A stretch of DNA of 64,000 nt from assembly GCF_000377785.1 (NCBI RefSeq), contig NZ_KB898725.1:183775-247774 (forward strand), written 5' to 3'. How positions within the stretch are numbered: position 1 is the stretch's first letter; every line of letters starts with the position of its first letter. The stretch is from Thioalkalivibrio sp. ALJ24. GTDB taxonomy: Bacteria; Pseudomonadota; Gammaproteobacteria; Ectothiorhodospirales; Ectothiorhodospiraceae. Positions 51,855 through 60,755 of the stretch are shown one piece after another. The notes under the pieces are model-generated. The model was not told the DNA's origin and searched no databases. It saw only the letters and a program-made list of their open reading frames with translations. A program made the position numbers and the translations under genes.

Positions 51855-51921
51855 GTCGTTCCTCCGTTGCGTCACCGCTAGATCACTTGCCAGCACCCCC
51901 GCGGCGCGGCACAGTTTCGTG

Positions 51922-53007
51922 ATGCTCTTCGACCTCTTCCACGAGATCTCGGTCCCCGAATTCCTCGGCATCGACGAACACCGCGCGATCGAGGACACCC
52001 TCGCGCTGTGGGATCTCGCCGACACCCTGGGGTTCAACACCGCGTGGCTGGTGGAACACCACCTGATGCCGGAATTCTCGCATTCCACCGCGCCGGATCT
52101 CGTGCTCGCCGCGGCCAGCCAGCGCACCCGGAACCTGCGCCTGGGGCTGGGCGTCGTGCCCCTGCCCTATCATCACCCGCTGCGGGTCGCGCAGCGCGTC
52201 GGCATGCTCGACCAGCTCTCCGGCGGCCGCCTGGAGCTGGGCATCGGCCGTGGCTTCTCGCCGCCGGAATATGCCACATTCGGCGCCGAGATGAGCGAGG
52301 GCCGCGCCCGGGTGGACGCCGGGCTGGACGCCCTGCGCCAGGCCTTCGCCACCGGCCGCATCACCCAGCACGGGCCCTTCCATCACCTCGACGACGTCCC
52401 GGTGATGCCGGCAACGCTGCAGGACCCGCACCCGCCGCTGTGGACCGCCGCGGTCAGTCCCGAGTCGTTCACCTGGGCGGCGCAGCAGGGCATCGGCGCG
52501 CTGGCCGGCCCGTTCAAGCCGTGGCAGATGATCCGCGAGGACATCCGCCTGTATCGCGAGGGCCGGACCCATGCCGCCGGCGACACCCCGCACCCGCCCC
52601 GGGTCGGCATGACCCTCGGCGTGCTGTGCCTGCCGGACGGCAAGCGTGCCCGACGCGAGGCCAAGCCCGCGTTTGAATGGTTCTACCGCAACATGTTCCA
52701 GCAGACCCTGCCGGTGCTCGAGCGCCTGATCGAGGGCTACGACTATTACCGCTCGCTGGGCCGCTTCCGCCACCTGGTCAGGGCCGGGATCAATCTGAAG
52801 ATCCTCGACATGCTGGGCATGACGCTGGTCGGCACCCCCGAGGAATGCCGCGAGCGCATCGAGGTCCTGCGCGAGGCGGGCGTGGACCACGTCCTGCTGG
52901 CCTTCGGCGCCGGCGCGGTCCCGCGCGAACTGGCGGAGGAATCCATGCGCTGCTTCGCGAAGGAGGTCATGCCGACCTTCACCCCGGCCACGAAAGCGGC
53001 GAGCTGA
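51922..53007 (+). CDS. LLM-class (luciferase-like) flavin-dependent oxidoreductase
   Basis: A 361-aa member of the bacterial luciferase-like monooxygenase superfamily, expected to use reduced FMN or F420-like flavin. Family features are ISVPEFLGIDEHRAIEDTLALWDLADTLGF, WLVEHHLMPEF, GLGVVPLPYHHPLRVAQRVGMLDQLSGGRLELGIGRGF and the C-terminal VGTPEECRERIEVLREAGVDHVLL. The ATG at 51922 is preceded by an in-frame GTG at 51919. Substrate unknown. It lies 4 nt before the epimerase gene, so the two are probably co-transcribed, perhaps with yrbG-kdsD. Confidence 0.88.
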   Translation: MLFDLFHEISVPEFLGIDEHRAIEDTLALWDLADTLGFNTAWLVEHHLMPEFSHSTAPDLVLAAASQRTRNLRLGLGVVPLPYHHPLRVAQRVGMLDQLSGGRLELGIGRGFSPPEYATFGAEMSEGRARVDAGLDALRQAFATGRITQHGPFHHLDDVPVMPATLQDPHPPLWTAAVSPESFTWAAQQGIGALAGPFKPWQMIREDIRLYREGRTHAAGDTPHPPRVGMTLGVLCLPDGKRARREAKPAFEWFYRNMFQQTLPVLERLIEGYDYYRSLGRFRHLVRAGINLKILDMLGMTLVGTPEECRERIEVLREAGVDHVLLAFGAGAVPRELAEESMRCFAKEVMPTFTPATKAAS

Positions 53008-53011
53008 CGCC

Positions 53012-53962
53012 ATGCACGTCGCGGTCACCGGCGCGGCCGGTCGCATCGGCCGGGTACTGCTGCCCGAACTTCTTCACACCCCGGAGGTGGAGCGGGTCAT
53101 CGCCCTGGACCGCGAACCGCCCGATTTCCCCGGCGCCGCGACCCTGCCGGCGGATCGCTACGACCTGCGCCAGAAAGACCTCGCGGAGCTGACCCCGGCC
53201 GACCTCACCGGAACCGACACCCTGGTACACCTGGCCTTCCAGCTGATGGGCGGCCACGGCGGACGCCGGCGCCACGACCGCGAATGGGTGCGCCGACAGA
53301 ACGTGGAGCTGTCGCGCGCGGTTTTCGACTCCGCCGCGCGGGTCGGCGTACGCCAGATCCTGTTCCTGTCCAGCGCGGCGGTGTACGGCCCGTGGCCGGA
53401 CTCGCCGGTCCCGCTGACCGAGGATCACCCCCCGCGCCCGCGCTTCGCCTACGCCGAGGACAAGGTGGCCACCGAGCAGGCGCTGGCGGACGTGGCCCGC
53501 GAATACCCGGAGCTGGTCACCACCGTGCTGCGGCCACCTGCGGTGGTCGGCCCCAATGCCCATCCGCTGCTGCAGCGGCTGGCGCGCGGCCGCGTCCACC
53601 CCGCCGGGGTCCGCGCCCCGGTGCAGATCCTGTGGGAAGAGGACGCCGCCCGCGCGATCGCCGCCGCGATCACGCGCCGGGCCCCGGGCTGCTTCAACCT
53701 GGGGACCGAACCGGCCTGGTCACTGCGCGCCATGGCCCGCCACGGACGGCGCCTGAGCCTGCCGGTGCCGGGGGTACTCATCCGCGCGCTGCATCCACTG
53801 GCCTGGCGCCTCAGCGCCCGGGCCGGCGACCCGGGCTGGGTGCGCGGCCTGGACGGACCGCTGGTGCTGGACTGCGGTCGGGCTCGAGAGGCGCTCGCCT
53901 GGGCACCCCGCGTCTCGACACCGGAATGCCTGGAGCGCCTGCGCGGCCACGGCAAGCACTAA
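53012..53962 (+). CDS. NAD-dependent epimerase/dehydratase family protein
   Basis: A 316-aa extended SDR protein. The Rossmann nucleotide loop is VTGAAGRIGRVLLPEL at the N-terminus, the catalytic Tyr/Lys pair is YAEDK (near residues 147-151) after SSAAVYG, and VLRPPAVVGPNAHP follows. The substrate, sugar nucleotide or otherwise, is unknown. Only 4 nt separate it from the luciferase-like gene and 11 nt from yrbG, suggesting one transcript leading into the Kdo/LPS genes. The C-terminal third is Arg/Pro/Leu rich and less family-like. Confidence 0.87.
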   Translation: MHVAVTGAAGRIGRVLLPELLHTPEVERVIALDREPPDFPGAATLPADRYDLRQKDLAELTPADLTGTDTLVHLAFQLMGGHGGRRRHDREWVRRQNVELSRAVFDSAARVGVRQILFLSSAAVYGPWPDSPVPLTEDHPPRPRFAYAEDKVATEQALADVAREYPELVTTVLRPPAVVGPNAHPLLQRLARGRVHPAGVRAPVQILWEEDAARAIAAAITRRAPGCFNLGTEPAWSLRAMARHGRRLSLPVPGVLIRALHPLAWRLSARAGDPGWVRGLDGPLVLDCGRAREALAWAPRVSTPECLERLRGHGKH

Positions 53963-53973
53963 TCTGGCCAACC

Positions 53974-54945
53974 GTGCTGCTGCCCCTGCTCTTCATCGCC
54001 GTCGGTCTGATCCTGCTGGCCGTGAGCGCCGACCGCTTCGTGTACGGCGCCGCGGGGCTGGCGCAGGGCCTGGGCGTCGCCCCGGTGCTGGTCGGCCTGA
54101 CCATCGTGGCCTTCGGCACATCGACCCCCGAGATCCTGGTTTCCCTGCTGGCCGGACTGCAGGACGCTCCGGGGCTGGCCGTGGGCAATGCGATCGGTTC
54201 GAACATCGCCAACCTCGGCCTGGTGCTGGGGATCACCGCCCTGATCGCCCCGGTGGTGGCGGGCCGCGGCCTGGTACGCCGCGAGCTGCCGCTGATGCTG
54301 CTGGTGACCCTGGGTGTGCTGCTCCTGCTGCTGGACGGACGGCTCACCCGCCCGGAAGGCCTGGTCATGCTCGCCGGCCTGGTCGCCCTGGTCTTCTGGA
54401 TGGTGCGCGCGGCCCGGGGCCAGGGTGCCGACAGCGACTCGACAACCGGCCCCGAACCCGGCACGCCGCCTGCTGCGGCACCCGCCGGCCTGCCCGCGGC
54501 CCTCGCGTGGGTGACCGGAAGCCTGATCGTCCTGCTGGCGAGCAGTCAGGCCCTGGTCCTGGGGGCCACGGAACTTGCGGAGCAGCTGGGCGTCAGCGAA
54601 CTGATGATCGGCCTGACGCTGGTGGCCATCGGCACCAGCCTGCCGGAACTGGCCACCTCGGTGGCCGCGGCCCGGCGCGGCCAGACCGCAATGGCCCTGG
54701 GGAACATCGTCGGCTCCAACCTGTTCAACCTGCTGGCGGTCCTGGCCGTACCCGCGCTGGTCGCCCCGCTCACGCTGGAGCCCGGGGTGCTGGGCCGCGA
54801 CTACCCGGTGATGCTGGCGCTGACGGTGGCGGTCCTGGTGGCCGTGCGCTTCGGCGGCGGCCATATCCGCCGCTGGCACGGGGGCCTTCTCCTGCTGGGC
54901 TTCAGCGGATACCTTGTCTCTCTCGCAATCACGGCACCGGCATGA
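53974..54945 (+). CDS. yrbG: Calcium/sodium antiporter, YrbG family
   Basis: A K+-independent Na+/Ca2+-exchanger-type membrane protein. From the GTG at 53974 it is 323 aa (E. coli YrbG 325). The two inverted alpha-repeats are clear: IVAFGTSTPEILVSLLAG with AIGSNIANLGLVLG, and LVAIGTSLPELATSVAAA with NIVGSNLFNLLAVL. About ten hydrophobic segments are present. The role in cells is unproven. yrbG beside kdsD-kdsC is the E. coli order; the kdsD start overlaps its stop (ATGA). Confidence 0.93.
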   Translation: MLLPLLFIAVGLILLAVSADRFVYGAAGLAQGLGVAPVLVGLTIVAFGTSTPEILVSLLAGLQDAPGLAVGNAIGSNIANLGLVLGITALIAPVVAGRGLVRRELPLMLLVTLGVLLLLLDGRLTRPEGLVMLAGLVALVFWMVRAARGQGADSDSTTGPEPGTPPAAAPAGLPAALAWVTGSLIVLLASSQALVLGATELAEQLGVSELMIGLTLVAIGTSLPELATSVAAARRGQTAMALGNIVGSNLFNLLAVLAVPALVAPLTLEPGVLGRDYPVMLALTVAVLVAVRFGGGHIRRWHGGLLLLGFSGYLVSLAITAPA

Positions 54946-55919
54946 ACCTGAATCCCGCAAGCACCCGCAGCCTCGCCCTGGCGGTCCTCGAGACCGAGGC
55001 CGAGGCGGTCCGCAACCTCACCGCACGCATCGACGACGCGTTCCTCGCGGCCTGTCGTCACATCCTCGCCTGCCGCGGGCGCGTGGTGGTCACCGGCATG
55101 GGCAAGTCCGGCCACATCGGCAGCAAGCTGGCGGCTACCCTCGCCTCCACCGGCACGCCGGCGTTCTTCGTGCATCCCGGAGAGGCCAGCCATGGCGATC
55201 TCGGCATGATCACCCGCGACGACGTGGTGATCGCACTGTCGAACTCCGGCGAGACCGAGGAGATCCTGACCATCCTGCCGCTGATCCGGCGCCTCGACGT
55301 ACCGCTGATCGCGCTGACCGGCAAGCCCGATTCGCGACTGGGCAGCGAAGCCACCGCGCACCTCGACGTCAGTGTCGAGCGCGAGGCCTGCCCGCTGGGA
55401 CTGGCCCCCACCTCCAGCACCACCGCGGCGCTGGCGATGAGCGACGCGCTGGCGATCGCGGTGCTGGACGCCCGCGGCTTTACCGCCGACGACTTCGCCC
55501 GCTCCCACCCCGGCGGGCGCCTCGGGCGGCGCCTGCTGATCCACGTCGGCGACATCATGCACACCGGCGAGGCGATCCCGCGCATCGCACCCGACGCGCC
55601 GCTGAAGGACGCACTGTTCGAGATCACCCGCAAGGGGCTCGGACTGGTGATCGTCAGCGACACGGACGACCACATCCTCGGAGTCTTCACCGACGGCGAC
55701 CTGCGCCGCACCCTGGACCGGGGCGAGAGCCTGGAGCGCCTGACCATCGGCGAGGTGATGACCCGTGGCGGGCACACCGCCCGCGCCGAATGGCTGGCCG
55801 CGGAGGCGCTGGAGATGATGGAAAGCCGGCGCATCAACGCCCTCCCGGTCGCCGGGGCGGACGGCCGGCTGCAGGGGGTGATCAACATGCACGACCTGCT
55901 GCGCGCGGGGGTGGCCTGA
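54942..55919 (+). CDS. kdsD: D-arabinose-5-phosphate isomerase
   Basis: KdsD converts ribulose 5-phosphate to arabinose 5-phosphate for Kdo synthesis. The 325-aa protein has an SIS domain (VVVTGMGKSGHIGSKLAATLASTGT, ALSNSGETEEIL, PTSSTTAALAMSDALA) and two C-terminal CBS domains (about residues 205-325, HVGDIMHTGEAIP, GEVMTRGGHTA). The ATG overlaps the yrbG stop by 4 nt, and kdsC overlaps its end by one base. Confidence 0.97.
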   Translation: MNLNPASTRSLALAVLETEAEAVRNLTARIDDAFLAACRHILACRGRVVVTGMGKSGHIGSKLAATLASTGTPAFFVHPGEASHGDLGMITRDDVVIALSNSGETEEILTILPLIRRLDVPLIALTGKPDSRLGSEATAHLDVSVEREACPLGLAPTSSTTAALAMSDALAIAVLDARGFTADDFARSHPGGRLGRRLLIHVGDIMHTGEAIPRIAPDAPLKDALFEITRKGLGLVIVSDTDDHILGVFTDGDLRRTLDRGESLERLTIGEVMTRGGHTARAEWLAAEALEMMESRRINALPVAGADGRLQGVINMHDLLRAGVA

Positions 55920-56455
55920 TGCATTACGACACCGATCTCGCCGACCTGCAGCGCGGTACCCGACTGCTGATCCTGGACGTCGACGGGGTGCTGACCGATG
56001 GCGCGCTGTTCCTCGGCGACGCGGGCGAACAGTACAAGGCCTTCCACAGCCGCGACGGCCACGGCCTGCGCATGGCGATGGACGAGGGCCTGGAGGTCGC
56101 GATCCTGACCGGCCGCCAGTCGGGCGTGGTGGAACACCGCCTGCGGGACCTGGGCATCCGTCACTGCATCCAGGGCCGCCGGGACAAGGGCGAGGCACTG
56201 GCGCAGCTGCTGGAGCAGACCGGTCATCGTGCCGACGAGGCCGCCTTCGTCGGGGATGATGTGGTCGACCTGCCCGCGATGCGCCGGGTTGCCCTCGGTA
56301 TCGCGGTGGCGGATGCGCACCCGTTCGTGCGCCGCCACGCGCAATGGGTGACCACGGCCGGCGGCGGACGCGGCGCGGTACGCGAGGTCTGCGAGGACCT
56401 GCTGGCCGCGCGCGGCCGACTGGAGGCCGTACTCGAGAGCTACTTGCACGCATGA
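55919..56455 (+). CDS. kdsC: 3-deoxy-D-manno-octulosonate-8-phosphate phosphatase
   Basis: KdsC removes phosphate from Kdo-8-phosphate. The 178-aa HAD-type C0 protein has LLILDVDGVLTDGALFL (nucleophile Asp), ILTGRQSGVVEHRL, the lysine in RRDKGEAL and the metal site FVGDDVVDLPAM. It lacks a cap domain, as is typical, and forms tetramers in the family. Start and stop are both overlapped (TGATG with kdsD, ATGA with lptC), so translation is tightly coupled. Confidence 0.97.
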   Translation: MHYDTDLADLQRGTRLLILDVDGVLTDGALFLGDAGEQYKAFHSRDGHGLRMAMDEGLEVAILTGRQSGVVEHRLRDLGIRHCIQGRRDKGEALAQLLEQTGHRADEAAFVGDDVVDLPAMRRVALGIAVADAHPFVRRHAQWVTTAGGGRGAVREVCEDLLAARGRLEAVLESYLHA

Positions 56456-57039
56456 TGCGCGCGGCCGCCGTGCTGGCCTGTGCCGCCCTGCTGTTCGCCC
56501 CGGCGGGGGCCGGCGCCGCGGACCGCGACCCGCTCGCGGACCCCGCCCCGGAGGCACCCGGCGACGAGGCCGAAGCCACGCTGGAGGTCGAGGGCTTCAC
56601 CGCCCATGTCACCGACGCGGACGGCCACCTGACGCACCGGCTGCAGGGCACGCGGCTGCGGGAATACGGACGTGACGGTGTCCAGTTCATCGACGACCCG
56701 GTACTCGACCTGCTGAATACCGACGGGCCGGACTGGAACTGGCAGGCACCGCATGCGGTACACCAGCCGGAGCGCGAGGTGCTGCACACCGTCGGCCCGA
56801 CCCGCGGGGTGCGTCCGGAACACGAAGACCGCGTGCGCACCGTGATCGAATCCAGCGACGTACGGGTGGCGCTGGACACTCGCCTGACCACCTCGCCCGC
56901 CCTCACCACCCTGGAGCGACCGGGACTGTTCCAGCGCGGTACCGGCCTGCGCGCCGACCCGCAAGCGGATACCATGGAGCTGCTCGCCGAGGTCTACTCG
57001 GTCTACAGCGACCTGCCGCAGGAGGACCGCGCCGAATGA
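56452..57039 (+). CDS. lptC: LPS export periplasmic bridge subunit LptC
   Basis: LptC receives LPS from LptBFG and passes it to LptA. The 195-aa protein (E. coli 191) starts at the ATGA overlap with kdsC, has an N-terminal hydrophobic segment of only about 20 residues (more signal-like than usual, ending AGAGAAD) and a beta-jellyroll with EVEGFTAHVTDADGHLTHRLQGTRLREY. Sequence similarity is modest; position between kdsC and lptA makes the call firm. Whether the N-terminus stays as an anchor is unclear. Confidence 0.92.
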   Translation: MMRAAAVLACAALLFAPAGAGAADRDPLADPAPEAPGDEAEATLEVEGFTAHVTDADGHLTHRLQGTRLREYGRDGVQFIDDPVLDLLNTDGPDWNWQAPHAVHQPEREVLHTVGPTRGVRPEHEDRVRTVIESSDVRVALDTRLTTSPALTTLERPGLFQRGTGLRADPQADTMELLAEVYSVYSDLPQEDRAE

Positions 57040-57587
57040 ATCCGGCCCCGCACCCGTATCCGCTGTCCGCTCGCGCCCGCCGCGCCACGGCGGCGACCGT
57101 CATGGCCGGCCTGCTGGTGCTGGGCCTCGCGGCCCCGCCAGCCGCCGCGCAGGAAGACAACGCCCTGCCGGTTGAGATCACCGCGGACCAGGCGGAGATG
57201 GACGAACGCGCCGGCACCGGGACCTACACCGGCGACGTGCTGGTGGTGCGTGGCGACACCACGCTGGAGGCCGACCGCGTCATCGTGCACATGCGCGAAC
57301 GCCGTCCATACGAGATGGAGGCCCATGGCGAACCGGCCCGGCTGGAATCACCCGATCCCGAAACCGGCGAGAACCGCATCGCCGTGGGCCAGCGCATCGA
57401 TTATTTCCTCGACGAGGAACGCGTGATCCTGACCGGACAGGCCCGGGTGACCACGGCCGCCGAGGATGCCCGCGGCCAGCGCATCACCTACGACCTGGAA
57501 CGCGACGTGATCCAGGCGGAACGCGGCGAGACCGACGACGAACGCGTACATATCCGCCTGCAGCCCCGCGAAGACGACGAACCATGA
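57036..57587 (+). CDS. lptA: LPS transport periplasmic bridge protein LptA
   Basis: LptA polymerises into the periplasmic LPS bridge between LptC and LptD. The 183-aa protein has a signal peptide (cleavage near residue 38, AAAQ-ED) and the OstA/LptA beta-jellyroll: [27 protein letters not shown] and [10 protein letters not shown]. The start overlaps lptC and the stop overlaps lptB, each by 4 nt. It is acidic. Confidence 0.95.
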   Translation: MNPAPHPYPLSARARRATAATVMAGLLVLGLAAPPAAAQEDNALPVEITADQAEMDERAGTGTYTGDVLVVRGDTTLEADRVIVHMRERRPYEMEAHGEPARLESPDPETGENRIAVGQRIDYFLDEERVILTGQARVTTAAEDARGQRITYDLERDVIQAERGETDDERVHIRLQPREDDEP

Positions 57588-58324
57588 CCCCGTCCGAGGA
57601 CGACCACCTCGTCGCCCGCGAGCTGAGCAAGCGCTATGGCCAGCGCACCGTGCTGGACGCGATGGACGTGGACCTGGTGCCCGGCGAGGTGGTCGGCCTG
57701 CTGGGACCCAACGGCGCCGGCAAGACCACCTGCTTCTACAGCCTGGTGGGGCTGATCCAGCCCAACACCGGGCGCATCACCCTGGGCGGGCGCGACATTA
57801 CCCGGGCGCCGATCCATGAGCGCGCCCGCGCCGGACTGGGCTATCTGCCCCAGGAGGCCTCGATCTTCCGCCGCCTGTCGGTCGAGGACAACCTGCAGGC
57901 CGTGCTGGAACTGCGCCCGGAACTCGACCGCCACGAACGCCGGCGCATCGGCGACGCCCTGATCGAGGAATTCCAGCTGGAGACGGTGCGCCACAGCGCG
58001 GGCATCGCGCTGTCCGGAGGCGAGCGCCGGCGCGCCGAGATCGCCCGCGCGCTGGCCGGCGATCCACGGTTCATCTGCCTGGACGAACCCTTCGCCGGGG
58101 TCGACCCGATTTCGGTCGGCGACATCCAGGCGGTGATCCGCCACCTCGCGGCACGCGGGATCGGCGTGCTGATCTCGGACCACAACGTGCGCGAGACCCT
58201 GGGCATCTGCCACCGCGCCTACATCCTCAGCGAGGGGCGCCTGCTGAGCGCCGGCACGCCCGAAGAGCTGCTCGCCGACGCCCGCGTGCGCGAGGTCTAC
58301 CTCGGCGAGAATTTCCGTCTTTGA
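57584..58324 (+). CDS. lptB: LPS export ATPase LptB
   Basis: LptB powers LPS extraction by LptFG at the inner membrane. The 246-aa ABC ATPase shows Walker [13 protein letters not shown], signature [15 protein letters not shown], Walker [14 protein letters not shown] and the switch HNVRETL, with the LptB-type C-terminal extension [12 protein letters not shown]. lptFG are not in this window, as is normal. rpoN follows after 94 nt. Confidence 0.97.
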   Translation: MTPSEDDHLVARELSKRYGQRTVLDAMDVDLVPGEVVGLLGPNGAGKTTCFYSLVGLIQPNTGRITLGGRDITRAPIHERARAGLGYLPQEASIFRRLSVEDNLQAVLELRPELDRHERRRIGDALIEEFQLETVRHSAGIALSGGERRRAEIARALAGDPRFICLDEPFAGVDPISVGDIQAVIRHLAARGIGVLISDHNVRETLGICHRAYILSEGRLLSAGTPEELLADARVREVYLGENFRL

Positions 58325-58418
58325 CGCCATTTCGCCCCGACCTTCACTGCCGGCCGGTGCACAAGCCGGCGGCAAGGGATTACTATTCACACATGGTGAC
58401 CAACGCCTCCCCGAACTC
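58325..58418 (+). other. lptB-rpoN gap with a GC-rich hairpin
   Basis: TGCC-G-GCCGG pairs with CCGGC-GGCA (58348-58374) around an 8-nt loop with one bulge. No U-tract follows. TACTAT at 58381-58386 resembles a -10 without a matching -35. An 11-codon frame (58393-58425) overlaps the rpoN start. Confidence 0.35.
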
Positions 58419-59942
58419 ATGCTGAAGCCCGGGCTGAATCTGCAGCTGGGTCAGACGCTGACCATGACGCCGCAGCTGCAGCAGGCCATCCGTCTGCTGC
58501 AGCTGTCGACGCTGGAACTCCAGGCCGAGATCCAGCAGGCGCTGGAAAGCAATCCGATGCTGGAGCAGGTCGAGGACGACGACCCGGCAGGGGGCGGCGA
58601 GGACAGCGGCGAACATGGCACCGACGGCGAAGCCGATGCGGAGCCCGGGGACACCGCGACCTCCGCCGAGACCGTGGATGCCGGCGGCTCCGAGGACATG
58701 ATCCCCGACGAACTGGTGACCGACAGCCGCTGGGAAGACATCTACGATGCCAGCGCCTCGCCCCGCGGGATGGACGACCGCGACCCGCTGGAGAACACCT
58801 CCGACGACGACGGTGGCGGGTTGCAGGACCACCTGCTGTGGCAGCTGCACCTGTCGAACCTGACCCCGCGCGACCAGCGCATCGGCGCCGCGCTGATCGA
58901 CACCATCAGCGGCGACGGCTACCTTGAAGGCGATATCGAGACCCTGGCCGAGACCATCAGCCGCAGCGAGGACCCGCCGGTGGGCAGCGACGAGGTCGAG
59001 GCCGTGCGCCACTGGCTGCAGCACTGCGACCCGCTGGGGGTCGGCTCGCTGGACCTGCGCGAATGCCTGGAGGTCCAGCTGAACGAACTGGCCCCCGATG
59101 CGCCCTCGCGCGAAGCGGCGCGGGCGGTCCTGGAACACGGCATGGACAGCCTGGCTCGGCGCGACTACAAGACCCTGCAACGTCAGAGCGGGGTGCGCGA
59201 TGCCGACGAACTGGCCGCGGCGCTGGACCTGATCCGCACGCTCAACCCGCGCCCGGGGGCGCAGATCAGCAGCACGCCACCGGAATACGTGGTCCCGGAC
59301 GTCTACGTGCGCCACACCAGTGAGGGCTGGCAGGTGGACCTGAATCCCGAGATCGCGCCGCGCATCCGCATCAACGACCTCTACGCCGGCATGGTGCGCA
59401 AGGTTGCCGACGCGCGCGACAGCGCGTTCATGCGCGATCAGCTGCAGGAGGCGCGCTGGTTCCTGAAGAGCCTGCACAGCCGCAACGACACCCTGCTGCG
59501 GGTCGCGCGAGCGATCGTCGAGCGCCAGCAGGGCTTTCTCGAACACGGCGAGGTCGCGATGCAGCCTCTGATCCTGCGCGACATCGCCGAGACCCTCGAG
59601 ATGCACGAGTCCACCATCTCGCGCGTGACCACGCAGAAATACATGCACACCCCGCGCGGGGTGTTCGAATTCAAGTATTTCTTCTCCAGTCACGTCGGCA
59701 CCAGCGACGGCGGGGAATGCTCCGCGACCGCGATTCGTGCCATGATCCGCGAACTCATCGAAGAGGAACCGCCGGGCAAGCCGCTCAGCGATTCCCGCCT
59801 TGCCTCGATCCTCGCGGATCGGGGCATCAACGTGGCCCGGCGTACCGTGGCCAAATACCGGGAGGGCATGAACCTGCCATCCTCCAGCGAACGTCGCCAG
59901 ATGGCCGCCATGCCGACCGGAAGCAAACAGAAAGGAGCCTGA
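58419..59942 (+). CDS. rpoN: RNA polymerase sigma-54 factor RpoN
   Basis: RpoN recognises -24/-12 promoters and needs AAA+ activators. The 507-aa protein has the Gln/Leu-rich region I (LQLGQTLTMTPQLQQAIRLLQL), a long acidic region II (about residues 50-125), the core-binding domain, a helix-turn-helix and the RpoN box ARRTVAKYRE (residues 473-482). The C-terminus is normal. No ribosome site is seen before the ATG. It begins the regulatory PTS block; hpf starts 3 nt after its stop. Pilin genes are a common target in pilus-bearing relatives. Confidence 0.97.
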   Translation: MLKPGLNLQLGQTLTMTPQLQQAIRLLQLSTLELQAEIQQALESNPMLEQVEDDDPAGGGEDSGEHGTDGEADAEPGDTATSAETVDAGGSEDMIPDELVTDSRWEDIYDASASPRGMDDRDPLENTSDDDGGGLQDHLLWQLHLSNLTPRDQRIGAALIDTISGDGYLEGDIETLAETISRSEDPPVGSDEVEAVRHWLQHCDPLGVGSLDLRECLEVQLNELAPDAPSREAARAVLEHGMDSLARRDYKTLQRQSGVRDADELAAALDLIRTLNPRPGAQISSTPPEYVVPDVYVRHTSEGWQVDLNPEIAPRIRINDLYAGMVRKVADARDSAFMRDQLQEARWFLKSLHSRNDTLLRVARAIVERQQGFLEHGEVAMQPLILRDIAETLEMHESTISRVTTQKYMHTPRGVFEFKYFFSSHVGTSDGGECSATAIRAMIRELIEEEPPGKPLSDSRLASILADRGINVARRTVAKYREGMNLPSSSERRQMAAMPTGSKQKGA

Positions 59943-59945
59943 CTC

Positions 59946-60284
59946 ATGCAGATCAACCTCACCGGACATCACGTCGACATCACCGACGCCCTGCGCGACT
60001 ACGTGAACGAAAAGTTCCAGAAGCTGGAGCGCCACTTCGACAAGGTGATTGACGTGCACGTGGTGCTGACCCACGAGAAGACCCACAAGCAGCACAACAA
60101 GGCCGAAGCCAATCTGCAGGTCAGCGGCAACCACATCCACGCGGAGGCCAGCCACGACGACATGTACGCGGCCATCGACGGCCTGATCGACAAGGTCGAC
60201 CGCCAGCTGATCAAGCACAAGGAAAAGGTCAAGGACCATCACCGTGCCGAGGGCTCCCAGCGTAACCGCGAGCAGACGCCCTAG
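59946..60284 (+). CDS. hpf: Ribosome hibernation promoting factor, short form
   Basis: HPF sits in the decoding groove of idle ribosomes and aids 100S dimer formation. The 112-aa protein is the short type: HHVDITDALRDYVNEKFQKLERHF, then VQVSGNHIHAEASHDDMYAAIDGLIDKVDRQLIKHK, without the long C-terminal dimerisation domain. The tail is basic. It follows rpoN by 3 nt with AAAGGAG near the stop of rpoN as ribosome site, the standard rpoN-hpf pair. Confidence 0.95.
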   Translation: MQINLTGHHVDITDALRDYVNEKFQKLERHFDKVIDVHVVLTHEKTHKQHNKAEANLQVSGNHIHAEASHDDMYAAIDGLIDKVDRQLIKHKEKVKDHHRAEGSQRNREQTP

Positions 60285-60288
60285 ACCG

Positions 60289-60753
60289 ATGAACCCGGTC
60301 GAACTCGTCACTCCCGAACGCATCGGGCTGGAACCGGAGTGTTCCAGCAAGAAACGGGCACTGGAGTCCCTCGCCGACCTGCTGGTCGACGGGGCCGGGG
60401 ACGGGCTGGCAGCCAGCGCCGCCTTCGAGGCCATGTCGGCCCGCGAGAAACTGGGCTCCACCGGGCTGGGCCACGGGGTGGCCATCCCGCACGGGCGCCT
60501 GGCCGAGCTGGATGCCCCGCGCATCGCGGTGCTGCGCCTCGATCGGGGCGTGGACTTCGAAGCGATGGACCACGAGCCGGTGGACATCCTGATCGCCCTG
60601 CTGGTGCCGGAAGAGGCCACCAGCGAGCACCTGGACCTGCTCGCCCAGCTGGCCCGCGGCCTGTCACGCCCCGACACCCTGGCCGGGATCCGCCGGGCCA
60701 CGGACAGCGCGGGCATCCGCCAGGCCCTGGCCAGCGCCCTGGAAGACGACTGA
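60289..60753 (+). CDS. ptsN: Nitrogen PTS EIIA component PtsN
   Basis: PtsN (EIIA-Ntr) is a phosphoryl-accepting regulator that affects potassium, nitrogen and envelope stress pathways. The 154-aa EIIA type 2 domain has the phosphorylated histidine His68 in GHGVAIPHGRL. Start is the ATG at 60289, 4 nt after hpf; an earlier frame inside hpf is rejected. It precedes hprK by 2 nt. Confidence 0.96.
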   Translation: MNPVELVTPERIGLEPECSSKKRALESLADLLVDGAGDGLAASAAFEAMSAREKLGSTGLGHGVAIPHGRLAELDAPRIAVLRLDRGVDFEAMDHEPVDILIALLVPEEATSEHLDLLAQLARGLSRPDTLAGIRRATDSAGIRQALASALEDD

Positions 60754-60755
60754 CC

